From assembly GCA_036346395.1 (NCBI GenBank), contig CM070599.1, positions 32,789,232-32,853,231 of the forward strand: a stretch of DNA of 64,000 bases, read 5' to 3'. Every line of letters begins with the position of its first letter. Position 1 is the stretch's first letter. This DNA is from Hsuehochloa calcarea (Eukaryota; Streptophyta; Magnoliopsida; Poales; Poaceae). Below the pieces are notes generated by a model. It did no database searches, was not told the DNA's origin, and saw only the letters and a list, made by a program, of their open reading frames with translations. Positions 49,187 to 61,327 of the stretch are shown here, in pieces. Position numbers and translations under genes: made by a program.

Positions 49187-49700
49187 GCTTACACATATTT
49201 AGACGAGGCACACAGTGTCGGAGCTGTTGGAAAGATAGGGAGAGGTGTATGTGAGCTACTAGGAGTGGATCCAGCTGATGTTGACATTATGATGGGTACA
49301 TTTACAAAATCATTTGGATCATGCGTAGGATACATTGCAGCATCAAAAGTACGAAGAAGATTCACTTACCAATTATTGACTGAACATATATAGTGTTGAT
49401 AAATCTGACCCAGAGATCATTCAGTGTTTTTTCAGGAGATTATTCATCATCTTAGGCGCAGATGCCCAGCCATATCTATGCAACATCCATGTCACCTCCA
49501 GCACTCCAGTAGGTCATCTGTGTGATAAAGGTTATCCTTGGGGAACCATGAACCTACCATGACACATGAGAATTACAAGGTCAGCAATACAGTCCATGCA
49601 GATCAGAGGAGCGTTGGGATGTCAGAGTCTAGCTGGAGCTTGACATGCACAGACTTTATGAAGCAAAGCTCATAAGTGGTTCTGTAAATTGTAATTGCAC
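49187..49700 (+). pseudogene. Serine palmitoyltransferase subunit 2 (LCB2) fragment
   Basis: Exon 49187-49348, flanked by AG and GT, reads [20 protein letters not shown] and [19 protein letters not shown], then [15 protein letters not shown]. This is the PLP-binding core of LCB2, with the Schiff-base lysine in TFTKSFGS. The next exon starts at 49436 (EIIHHLRRRCPA) and loses one base just after CCAGCC, after which the family's HIYATSMSPP text is read out of frame and degenerates. LCB2 condenses serine and palmitoyl-CoA in the ER as the first step of sphingolipid synthesis. This piece is far too short and broken to act. Its intron was kept, so it was captured as genomic DNA, as Helitrons do. 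Confidence 0.87.
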
Positions 49701-49917
49701 TATTTTCTTGTGCATACGATGCTTAGGTGAAACAACTATTTACTGCACTTAAATTAACAATGTATTAATATCTTCACTATTCGATGGCACATTGCGTTAG
49801 TAAGTTTGTCATCGCTGGTATAAGTGGGTCATGTGACTTTATTTTAGCTGCACTTCTACTCTTGGACAAGGGTGACAATGGACCCTTTTTTGCATTTCCA
49901 ATTTCATATATCTACAC

Positions 49918-50127
49918 TCAAAGCATCCCCTGATTCTGTTTAGTGTGCATTATTCCTGTAAAGAAGAATGCTTCCATTGTCACTTTTGTAATATTGTTGC
50001 TAGACGCTGACCCTTTGTCATCATCTATCATTACTTGGACTCCTTGATTTGCTCTTTGCACTTTCAGCTCAGCATTTTTCTCATTTGGTTCCTTTTCATT
50101 GTAGCGCTGGTCATTCAGCTGATACAT
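49918..50127 (-). pseudogene. Unrecognised coding-like segment in the Helitron
   Basis: A 69-residue open frame, hydrophilic and charged (RYNEKEPNEKNAELKVQRAN, then VMIDDDKGSASSNNITKV), looks more like protein than the AT-rich surroundings but matches no family I can name. It may be a captured exon in the opposite orientation. Confidence 0.3.
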
Positions 50128-50196
50128 CTAGAAATTTTGTGTGTTAAGTTTCTTAATTATATGTTCCTCTTTTAAATATGAATGTCGCCATTGTAG

Positions 50197-50259
50197 GATA
50201 AATTACATGAGACAATAAACCAGTTGGAAGATGAGAAAACTTCATGGCTTCATAAAGTG
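50197..50259 (+). pseudogene. Captured 21-codon coiled-coil exon
   Basis: Flanked by a TTGTAG acceptor and a GTATGC donor, phase 0 on both sides. It reads DKLHETINQLEDEKTSWLHK plus Val, with heptad-like spacing. It looks like an exon of a plant coiled-coil protein; the parent is not identified. Confidence 0.5.
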
Positions 50260-50631
50260 GTATGCATAGCTGCACTTATTGCTGATATACATAACATAAT
50301 TATGTATTTGTAAGTAGACTAACTGAGGAAAGGGGCCATGGACCATGGACCAATAGATAGAAAGCATGTTTGATGTCTACCTATTGATCTGAACCATATG
50401 TTTGATACCTTGATAGTTAATAATTTGTAAAAAGTGATATATGGGCCACCAATTAGTCTGCCTACTTCCATAATGGATTTAAGAAGATCTATCTGAAGCA
50501 AATTTAAATTTACCACTTTCCATATTCTAACAAAAATTCCCATGTGGTCTATGCTAAAAAACGATGTAATATATTCACCTATCTGTTTCCTCAGTTCTAC
50601 ATCTTTATTCAAATTTTTAAGTAGTAGAGAT

Positions 50632-50942
50632 AGTCATTTTTGAGGAAATATTCCATTCAAGTAAGTACAGATAGTTATTTTTGAGGAAATATTCCATTCA
50701 AGTAAAAAGGTCACCATTGGGCATTGCAGTTTGGATGGAATTATACGTCCACAATAATTTTCTCCCTCTTGATTGGAGTCAATCAAGTGAACCCATATAT
50801 GTGACATTTTTTTCTTTTTGGGAAGGATGTAATATGGGATTTTCATTGGTTCGGAAATTTTAATCTACCCATATATGTGACATTTTTTTCTTTTTGGGAA
50901 GGATGTAATATGAGATTTTCATTGGTTCGGAAATTTTAATCT
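50632..50942. repeat. Two local tandem duplications in the Helitron
   Basis: First, about 45 bases (ATTTTTGAGGAAATATTCC, then ATTCAAGTAA) is repeated at about 50636 and 50676. Second, about 76 bases (CCCATATATGTGACATTTTT..GGTTCGGAAATTTTAATCT) is repeated at about 50791-50866 and 50867-50942, almost identical. A third, about 37-bp, duplication (GGAATCTTTAGATTTTAATC, then ATGGTTGCATTTTGG) lies at 51099-51172. Confidence 0.85.
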
Positions 50943-51601
50943 GGTACTCTTTATTTTGGTTTCAGTTATTTGGGCTGCATTATTTGCAACATTACAAAAT
51001 GTGGAGTTTGCTTGGAGCTAACTTCCAGCTTTTTAGTTTTTAGTAAAGAACTCGCGAGAATAAGTTTTAGTAGGATAACAAGCTAGTGAAGTTTCTCTTG
51101 GAATCTTTAGATTTTAATCATGGTTGCATTTTGGTTGGAATCTTTAGATTTTAATCATGGTTGCATTTTGGTTTGCCTATGAAAACTGTATTGCCATGTC
51201 TGTAATGTTGTTGTGAAGAAGTGCATGGCAAAAGGATCTAAAGTTGCACAAGTTGTAAAAGTTTGTAAAGTCGGTCGCGTTGGATGTACAAAACTTGGTT
51301 GTAATAGAATGTATAAAGTTTTATAGCATGTATCAGCTACTTGGACTTGTTGTATTGAATGGATAATTTTGTTGTAGTTGAATGGGTTAGTTAATTTGTG
51401 ACTAATTGCCTAAACACCTTTGATGTACTAAATTTATTTTGCATGGTTGTTTAGTCAAACCTGTAGCAAGGAAACCTTCTTGACTCTGCAACAAGATATG
51501 AAAGTGTTTCTTATAAATGACAATAGGGAGATTGGTGAGCTGCAATAACATATTCTATATAGAAATTGATTTTTCGTTGCAACGCATGGGCACATGACTA
51601 G

Positions 51602-53150
51602 TTACTTGGTAATTTAATTTGGTAGTTGGTAGTTGGTACTACTGTTTTCGCATTGCACATTCCAGTTCCTGGAACTAAAACAAATACAACAAATGGTGCC
51701 AATTTTGTTTGCTACATTTAGATTTTTAGTTACCTTCTCAAGCATGCACAATGCATTAATTATTTGTAATTATGTCAAGTTGGAATTCATGTAGCTTAAA
51801 ATTTAAATGCAATTCTACAATTGTCCTTCAACATGTGGTTGATAATGCCATGTTATGTAGAGCATCCTGACCGCCACATTAATCCAAAAATAAAATGGGA
51901 AAATGTCTACGTGGATACGGCTTCCCTGTTCCCTTCTCTATGTTCCCGTCTCTGTTCCCTGGCATGTGCCTTTGAGCCATTGGTTTGTCTTTCTTGGTGG
52001 CCCTACGGGCTATTGTCCTTTCTCTTTGCTCCACGATTCCATCTCGTACGGAAGTTTCTCTCACATCCACAACTGCCATGTCGCTTCAACTTCGTTGTTT
52101 CCTCCCTCGAGAAGTTGCTGCAGTGCCACGACTTCCCCACCACTGCCGCTGCCCTTTCATGGGTAAGTCGCACGGATCATTGGCTCATGCCATGCAGGAG
52201 AGGCGAAGCAAGGTCGGAAGAAGAAGCCCTGTGGCCACGCGAACGAGAGGATGGCTTTCGCGTGATGGAATCGATCTGACATGTTGCTGATTTGTTTAGT
52301 TGAAAATTTGAGATGTGATATGAGTTCGTGACTTCAGAAAAGATACAATGGCAGAAATCTAATACACAAGAAGCGTATGAGTATTTCCATTAGTCAAATG
52401 CGAAGAACTAGACCTGTATGACTTATGTTCATCACTCGGAGGTGGTCGCACTGCTTGTTTGCTCATCACGACCGGCAGGGGCAGAGTATTTTTAGTGAAG
52501 TAGCCCAATGTTAGATCATTTGTGCCTCGTTTAGCTCAGCAGAGGTGCCTCGGCAGTCTATTTGTGCTCCTGCTCATTTTTTTGACCTAGGTCCACCCTG
52601 CGTACTTCATAAGCGGAGGGAGGGGGTTGGTAGGGTTCAGGGCTTCCCCTATTATCTAAATTTTTTCACTACATTTATTTGTTATCTATAGAATTTTATT
52701 TATATTCTTGCTATTCCCACCTCATAGAATGTAATTTCACTACATTGTTTGTTCATCTCTCCTCATTTTCAATTCCTGACTCCGTCGTTGGCGTACCGGC
52801 CAGTGATGGCAATTGTGGTTGGGATGGCGCCCTCACCATTCGCCTCATTATTGGGCGAGCTTGCCTGGCCGACATAGATGAAGCAAGCAGAATGGAGGAC
52901 CTTGGTTCGCAACCAATTCATCCAAGACCAGCTACCTTGTTCCCGAATGCAATTATTTCCTCACATTTTTATGTTTCTTGGCAACATGTAGTATATCCAC
53001 ACTCTACTGATTCGAGCAAGCAGCTCATGTGGGCACTACCGTGCCATAAACGCAGGTCAGCAGACGGTGGCCGCGCGGTGACTGAAAAGGAACCAAAGGT
53101 GCAGTGTCAGCGAACATAGACGCCGAGCTAGAGGTAGTGTGGCATGCGCC
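51602..53150. other. Intergenic, no recognised gene
   Basis: Frames at 51821-52290 and 52679-53119 on the plus strand show no domain I recognise and overlap in several frames. The surroundings are transposon debris. Confidence 0.4.
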
Positions 53151-56100
53151 CTCGCGGTGAGTGTCTTGGCACCTCACTTCGGCAACCGTGGTGCTTGAAA
53201 CAACCAAAAAATTCAAAATTTCAAAAGTTCTTGAATCTTTTGGTATGAATTCGAAAATTTTCCCAATTCGGCAGATTTCCTCCCTAAACCGCTTTCCCTT
53301 TTCGGCCAACCCGTTTTCTCCACCCGAAAACGGATTTTCCTCCGGGCACCTTCTCCCTTCTTCTTCCCACTTCTTCCCCGACATCATCTCCTCCACGCAA
53401 TCACCTCCGTCGTCGCTTCCGTCAGCTGCCAGCTCCCGTGCCATGCACCGCCACCAACACCTTCCACCGCCTTCGCTGTGCCACCTCCCCCTAGCACCAT
53501 CCGCTCCCGGCCAGCCAACCACGTCGCCACCCATGCGCCGCGCCACCGCCACGTGGTTCCTGCTCCCATTGCCTCTCCAGGGCTATAAAATCCACCCCCA
53601 GGCTCACCTTCTTCATCACCTCCAACCACACCACCTCCCATTGCCATTTTGTCACCGGCACCGGTCGAATTTGGAAGAAGCATCGCGCCTCCATTTCTTC
53701 CACCATCCCCCACCCCATCCTCGTCGTAGCTCGCCAGCGACGAGCTCCTCCTCCGCGCCACCTACTGCTCCCGTGGACAACTTGCCACAGACCACCCCGA
53801 GCTCCACCGACACCTCCTCTGAACTCCCCTCACCTCCCTGATCCTCTCACACCCCTTGCCCTGGCCGTAGCGCCGCTGCCTCCTTCCCATGCTCCGGTCG
53901 TGCGCCTTCACTGCCGCGCACCCCTTGCTAAACCTCCTCCCTTCCGGTGAAACTCCAAAATGAAATCCCGCGCCACCCTGAATTGTCGCTGCCCTCCCTC
54001 CGCCGGCTCAGGTGAGGGTGCCGGCCTTCGGCCGCGCGGCTCAAGCCGCCTGGGAGCTAGGCCGTTAAGGCCGGGCCATTTTGGGCTTCGGCCCATTTGG
54101 GTATTGGGTGCATCCCAATACCGTTCACAACCCGTGAACAGTAAATCAAAAACAGTGTTCACATCACAGTAAAACTGTTCACTGTTTACAATCATTGCTG
54201 TTCACAAACCGAAACAGTAACCTTGATTACTGTTCACTACCCATTTCGTCCATGAATAGTAAAATCAAAAATATTCATCGTCCAATACTATTCACCCCAA
54301 AACCCTAATTTGACATATTATACCCATTTCATCTGATTCAAGCCGTGAATCCATTTCTCAACTCTGTTTAGTCCAATTAAGCACCAAATAAATTCCTACC
54401 CTCTCGCACCACCTTCATTTGTGTTTCTTTTTAGAATTTCTTTACTTGCATGTTGTTACCAGCTCATTTCTTGTCGAGCCGGATTTTATTTGTTTTTTGA
54501 TTTTATTTTGCGCTAGGTCCCAACTTCGACGACCAAGCTCCGGAAGACGCCAGACAAGATGAGCCACTAGAAGAATTTGTACAAGCAGGCAAGTTGCATT
54601 CCTTTGATAATTTTGAACCTATATTTCATGTATTTATATTATTACTTTCATTACCGTATTTGTACCAATTACTTTAAATATTGAAATAATACCTTTGAAT
54701 GACATGATGGTTAGAATAATCCTATTACCCCACATACAAGCCCACATATTCTTGTAGGCTATATTCACCTTGACAGGATTAGGTTATATAAAATAATAGC
54801 TACATATTTAGCTTTGTCACCAAAAATGTGTTTTATAAATCTTCAAAAGCGGTATTGGCTTTTCGCCAATGGTTTTAGAGGAGAGTTGAGGGTTGAGATC
54901 AGGAAGTTGCACAACCCAATAGACTTGTGTTAAAAGTGAGTCAAAGGTGAGATCAAACAGGTGGACAACCACGAGTTGGTGTTGGTTCATTTCCTCACTA
55001 GAGACAAGTAAGGACAAGAACCTTGTGCCAAAGTAACAGACACAGAAAACCGCTCAACCATAGGTGTGGTCATTACTCTCAGGCTTAATACACTACTCTT
55101 CCTATTAAATATCTACAGGTTGTCAACTGCTTTGGTGTGATAGAGCAGAAGGAATTGGGGTAGGACAGGAGTGGGGCTGAAGGGACACTCTCTGATCTAC
55201 ACAATGATATGGTCTCATCAGCATCGGAGTGCACATTCCACTGTTGGTCGGTGGTCTCGAGGGCTGTACGGATTATGAACCTACCGGGTAGAGGCTAAAA
55301 AGGTTGTGTAGTGAAAAAACTTTGTTATCTCATCTCAGTTGCACGCTAACGTGTTGCGTGTTTATAGCCTGACAGTATGGGTATGAGGTATCTTGTGGGT
55401 AAAGTTGGGTAACTTTGCAGAGTATAACAAATGATATTCAAATACATCGTGCTTCCGGTTAATGAAGCTGTGTTCATGGGTGATTCCAATACTTGAGGAA
55501 TAAGTAGAGATTTTAAGATGTTAAGTTGGTATTTATAATTGTTGAGAAATCCTTTATGTTATATTTATTATTGTTTTTTTGTTTTAAAGATAAAACTGCT
55601 TTAAATATAAAATGCATCCACATATGCCTATTATGGTAAAACTGTACCATTCCTTTGATAATCATAGCATGTAATGCTTGTTGAGTACAGAAGTAGTACC
55701 CATTCTTGCAAAATCTGTAGAACATCTACGAGGAAACATGGAAAAATACTGAGGATCTCAATGAGCAAGATTTTGATGGACCACTAGATGGCAATGATTA
55801 CTGTTATTAGGTCTCGACCGCGCTCAAGTGTGCCTGTGGTTTGAAGATTCTTTTGTCTTGCAATATATTAACTTTGGGTTTGGAAGCCCGTGTCAGTGTT
55901 AACACTGGCTGTTAAGCCTTAATATTATGTAATAAATGTTTGCTTTTTGTTGTAATTCAAGAGCTTACTTGAGATGCTGCTTACTTCGCAACTGCACATC
56001 CTTTCATATCCCCAATTTTAATAAATTATATTATTATGCATCTCATGAGCATACATGACATTCTTGAAATATTTGCACAAACTTTTGCATTTGAAAAACT

Positions 56101-57600
56101 TCAAATCAAAAGTTCAACACACAGATCAATTATGAAGCTTCAAAGTAAAAAAAGAAGCTAAATGCATATAAATTTCTCTGGGAAATAATTTATTCAAATG
56201 CTATATTATTTATCATGAATAAATATAATTTTCCCCAAATTTTTGGAACTTAATTCAACTCACAAAACATTCAAACTCAATGCAATGACCTATCCTAAGT
56301 TTGAATTTAAATTACTCAAATTAAAACATGAACAATGGTGTTTCAAATTTTATATGGGTGCTAGGTCATCCCAGGAACCCTCTTATTAATTTTAGAATTT
56401 TAGAAAATTATTTTCTATTTTTAGTAGCTCGGTCAAATGGGAATCAAATGAAATCAAAATTAGTGAAACTCTTCACTGTTCATTGGGATCGAGCCAGACC
56501 CCGACTCAGACCCGAACAGTAGTGACTCGAGTCCGACCCAAGCCATCTGATTCGACCGAGCCACCTAACCGCACCCGCGCCACATCAGGCTCCGGCTCGC
56601 GTATGGCCTCACATCGCTGTGTCACTGATCTGCTGGGCCCACTCATCAGGTCTTTCTCCCACCTCACGCTGGCGCTCGTGCAGAAATGCTGCAACACGTC
56701 GCAACCGAGCTCTGCCTTGCACGACTTGACGTCGTGGATCCACCGCCTCCATCCACCACTCGTGGAGCTTCGCCTGCTGACGCCGCCTCCGCTCCGTCAC
56801 TTTCCTGGGGTTAATACCCCCTCCATGCCGTTCTTTCCCTTCACTTCTTCTCTCGGCCGTTGAGAAGAAGGACGCCCTCCTCCGCTCTCTACTCCAGTGG
56901 ACTTCCAACCATGGTGTCCCCTCTCGTCTACCTCTGTCTTCGTTTCCATTTTTGCTACTTTGAACCCTTGTTATCGCTTTTAGCTTCCGGAACACCGTCG
57001 AGCTCTTTGCTACTCTAGAGCGCGCACCGCCGACACTCCGAACCGTTCCAGTGTCTTCGATGAGCTTCGTCTCCTTCTTTGCGTGTCATATTAAGTCTCT
57101 GATCTTGATTGTGTTTTGCCCCCAACTAATTTGGACAATGCACCTTGGGAGTTGTCGAATTTGAGAGATTCACTTTTGTCAGCCGCTGATATTACTCTTC
57201 GTTTCCAGCTCCGGCCGGTAAGGCATTACCCGATTGCTCTTGTTCACACCATCTCCATACCTCACTTGAGCATATCCAACAACTAGTTGCTCTTCTCCTT
57301 CTCCAAAGCGATGTCTCCACGTGAACCGCAACCGCTGTCGTGGACCTCGCCGTCGACAAAGCAGCTCAGAGTTTCCCCTATCCTCTCCTAGCTTCAGGTA
57401 GCACCCTTAGACTTCATAGAGTCTTTTGGCACCCGCTTGACTGGACAACGCGAAGCTTTACCTTGCTTGGACCTTCGGCCGTAGCTCACTCGCCACCCGC
57501 TTGAATAGACTGGAAGAGGTAGAAGCTAGACAAGATGAGAATAGCACATCATTCATATTTTCCATTTGTAAAATAAGGTTTATTTTTTTTCTTAAACACG
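53151..57600 (+). mobile_element. Gypsy-type LTR debris in plus orientation
   Basis: Composition and order match long gypsy LTRs: an AAATTTCAAAAG type A-rich stretch (53195-53240), a Pro/Ser GC-rich leader-like block (53280-53990), ACTGTTCAC/GTGAACAG repeats (54120-54250), a second A/T block, and TGCACATC..CATCTCATGAGCATACA text (55990-56060). A second AT-to-GC transition at 56050-56850 suggests two abutting or nested LTRs. No terminal repeats, gag or pol were found, so exact limits are unknown. Confidence 0.45.
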
Positions 57601-57653
57601 GCCATTCTAACTAAGGTCACAACCTACAGTCGATATGACACTAATATCACCTA

Positions 57654-60600
57654 TGTCGGGACCCAAAAATGCAATTATGAACCTTCTGTGTATACTGCAC
57701 TAGTCTAGGATCACGCTGGTGCACACAGTGGCAATATCGATGAAATATCATTTTTATATACAAAGATGACTAATAAATAGGTAAATAACAATAAATATCA
57801 GAGTAACAACCTTAAGGTCAAAACTTACAATTATTGCCTCAGAAGGCGAATAGCTCATTTAAGCAACAGCGAAAGGTAATGGAATTACTTCACTGAAGCC
57901 TATCCTTATACACAGAGACAATTGGCTGGGGTAGCACGACCTAGTTCTCCACGATCCTTGATGGCATGCGACGATTCCTCCACTTTATCTGAATGATTAG
58001 AGTAAGATTGAGTACACAGCCGTACTCAACAAGTTGCACCGCATAATACAATTATAGATGATGGTTTATTTTAAAATAAATAGTCTTTTGTGGTTATTTT
58101 GAAATAAAGTTACATTTGCAATTGAATACAAATAATAGATAGAAAGTGTAATTCAAAACAAATAAATAGTAATAGTTTAACAATTATTTTCACAAAGGAC
58201 ACAAAGCCTAATCAATTTCTTTCACACAGCCATATGAGTTTAACCACACAGTTGTCCTTTCCCAATTGTTTTAATAAAAATCTACACCTTGTGTGAAATC
58301 CCCGAGCATGTCCATGACCGCGGATGCGGCTATTCGAATAGATTGATTAATACTCTGCAGATGTTGTACACTTTACCCATAAGATATAACCAGTGTAGCT
58401 AGCACTAATCATAACAAAACCTTTCTAAAACTACACCTTAACCATTGACGCTCCCGATGTGTTTTAATGCTAGCCCTAACCCTCACATAGAAAGTTAGTC
58501 CGACGCACACCATTGGACCTGAAAACGGCGAACCGACCATTGATGTGAATCGTCACGGAGATCGAAACAGACCTCCACCCTGGCACACAGCTTAACCCAT
58601 CTGCCTGAGTAATCAACAGCAAGACTCCGTAACTTACTAAGTTAGGCTCATCCCATACCAAGCATATGGTCGTACAGTAAGGCTCAGTTCAATGGTGCGT
58701 AAAGTTAAGTCCTTAATTGACCAAGGCGAGACTGCCAATATTCTAACTATCATTCTTTTCAATTCCCAAGCTCGGAGCTCCACCATATCACACATAATCC
58801 ACACCTCGCCTCCGTCTAAATCTTTTCCCACCATGTTGGTTAAGTACAACACATGCCATCAATGAGTAATAACACACATCACACATAGTTTTATCACAAA
58901 GTTCTATAATCACTTAGTCAAGTTTATATTTGCAACTCACATGAAATGATGACGAGTAGCATGGCTAAGCAGACTAATCGTATCTAACCAACACACGTTG
59001 GTGCTATGATAATACCAACTAATAATCAACCAAGTTAGGGTGACAAAAGATCATAACATAACAATAGACAAGGTGGACATAATCAAATTGGATTAATAAC
59101 TAAACCCAAAGCATTTAAATAAATACTTAAAGTAATGCAATACTTGAATCAAAATAATTTTAGAAAACTGGGTTCAACATGATCAAAGGTATAACTTACC
59201 TTGCTATAGCAATGATAGTCTTATTTATCTTTGATCTTCCACTTCCTTGAACTCCGGCTCCTTCGGACGATTCCGGGACTTCAACGTCTAACAAGAAAGA
59301 AAACACAAAATAAACAAAATTCAAAAAGACAAATCGAATAAACTCCAAATTGAAATTGAATGGTACTGGAAGGTGGACATTGAATTTATATGAATTTAAA
59401 AACTTGAATGAGTTCAATCAGAGTTCGTATGAGAAAGAACGAGCTCTCGGAAGTTCGGTCGAAAAGGAAAATGCTTAAAAAGGAAAAGGGAGAGAGAAAC
59501 TGACAAGTGGAGTCCACGGAATATTCTCATAATATTCTATTCCAAAATATTAGAAAATAGGTGAGTCTACGACATGTGGGACCTACTGATATTTATGAAT
59601 TTCTAGAATTAAAAATAATTCTAGAAAAAGTAGATAGAGCGACATGTGGGCCACTGGTGTATGGACTAAGTCCACAGAGAGATGCTAGTCCACGGTGGAC
59701 CAAGCTCATGAACTAGGGTTTGACCATGGGTTGACTGACATACGGGACCCGTATGTAAGAGAGATAAATAATTAGGGTTTTGAGTAGGATAGATGACATG
59801 TGGAGTCCACATGGAAGTGAGAGATGATATATGACTTGGATGGTATGGATGGAAAAGGGTCCACATGGAAGGGAAAGTATTAGATGTATGGTTGTGATTA
59901 GTTGGATGACACATGGGTCCACACCACAGAGAGGAAAAGAATTACACGTGGGTGCAGAGAATACCAAGAGAGAGGCAACATAGGGAAGCAAAACCGAGCT
60001 GCCGGTCGATTCATGCCGCCATGCGCCATGAGATGGCAAGGAGAGAACTGGGGAAAGATATTGCACGTTGAACCCACATGGAAGAGAGGAAGGATGGAAG
60101 AGTCAACAGAGAAAACCAGAGAAGCACACAACCAACCGAGAAGCATCAGAAGAGAACTGAGTGCTTCACAGAGGCCATATGCTGATTTTGGCGCATGGGG
60201 TGAGCGGCGGAAGAAGGCGAACCAATTCTGGTGAATGTCCAAAACGGAACGGAGACGATGAGGCGAAGGTGATGATGCGGTCCGGACGACGGGAATCGAC
60301 ACCATGCGCCGGCGGTAGGGCAAAGAACGGTGGTCAGCGGCGGCCTCACAGGTGCGTAACACTTCCGGTGACATTATGTGAAAAGGGAGATGAGTGCGGC
60401 GTAGACTGCGGTAACACGAACCCAACGGTGGTGGAGATGAAAGCAGAGGATCGACGGTTACGGAGTATTTGGCTGGAGAAGGAAGATCGGCAAGATGAGA
60501 GAGAGCTTGATTCTCGATGCATGGTAGATGAAACTTGGAAATAAAATATGGGAAAATAGATCATGATGAGGGTTACGATATGACGCGATTGGTTTTTTGG

Positions 60601-61327
60601 AAAAAAAAAACTCACTAAGGAAGTGAGGAACGCGACATACGTGTTTCAGCGTCATGGCTCGGCATGGCCGGCGATGATTCGGTGGTCTTCATGTGAAGGG
60701 GATGGGATGTGGACATACAACGCGTCGAGGAGAACTCAACAACGCAGACGGTTTGACCAGGGGATGTCGGATGGATGCGGAACTCGACGGAGAAGACCTT
60801 CGATTGGAGCTCGGTTCTTTGCAGATTGCGACGAAACGAGAGCGATTAGGAGGAAACCAAATAAGGGGATTGGAAGAGGAGATCAAGAGGATCAATATGA
60901 CGCGGTTGGTTTACTTTTATATGCACCAGAGAGAGAGAGAGAGAGAGAGAAAATCAGGAAGGTTTCGGTTGGAAACGTACAGGCTCAGGTCTCTTGGCTG
61001 TTTGGTTGGAGGATGATGATGAACAGTGCATGTGATGTGGCGGAGAGAGAAAGAAAATAAGAAATTCGGAATAAAGAAAAGGTCAAAAACCAAGGAGACT
61101 AAATAATTAGGAAACAATCTCGAAAAAATCCCAAAAAATTCCTTGTAACACAAGGAAGCCAAATAACACTGGTTTTTATTTGATTGATGTTTATATTAGT
61201 CAAATTAAATATTTTAAATTTAAGAAATTCTCAATTAAGCTTTATTAATTCAAATAAAATTGGTAAAATTTTCCAGGGACCTAAACTACTCAAATTTTTT
61301 TGAAAAGCCAAATTTTGGGACGTTACA
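57654..61327 (-). mobile_element. Gypsy long terminal repeat, about 3.67 kb, same family as 16911-20167
   Basis: On the minus strand it runs from TGTAACGTCCC (61327) to GGGTCCCGACA (57654). A degenerate primer-binding site (GGTGATATTAGTG) and a few tens of bases of interior follow to the left. It shares long stretches with the other LTR, for example the TGTGTGAAAT(T)CCCGAGCATG region and the AACTAATAAT..AGGGTGACAAAAGATCAT region. It interrupts the copia gag-pol at 61328, so it inserted later than that element. An (AG)n run lies at 60929-60950. Confidence 0.8.

Larger units (their letters stand above)
46758..51601 (+). mobile_element. Helitron, non-autonomous, 4.8 kb, with captured gene fragments
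   Basis: The 5' end TCTCTACTATTTAAAAAA at 46758 follows a host A. The 3' end is CTAG at 51598-51601 followed by a host T, so insertion between A and T without duplication fits. Just upstream of the 3' end is a palindrome CGTTGCAACG (51575-51584) and then the GC-rich CATGGGCACATGACTAG tail typical of grass Helitrons. No Rep/helicase gene is visible. Inside are a Pro-rich GC block (46840-47600), an LCB2 fragment (49187-49560), a coiled-coil exon (50197-50259) and local duplications. Confidence 0.8.

Noticed and set aside
49187..49348. Functional LCB2 gene
   Set aside because: Only two partial exons are present, the second loses frame after a one-base deletion, and the rest of the catalytic domain is missing.
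53161..53841. 226-residue Pro/Ser-rich open frame
   Set aside because: It sits in the GC-rich leader-like block of an LTR-type sequence and has only low-complexity text.
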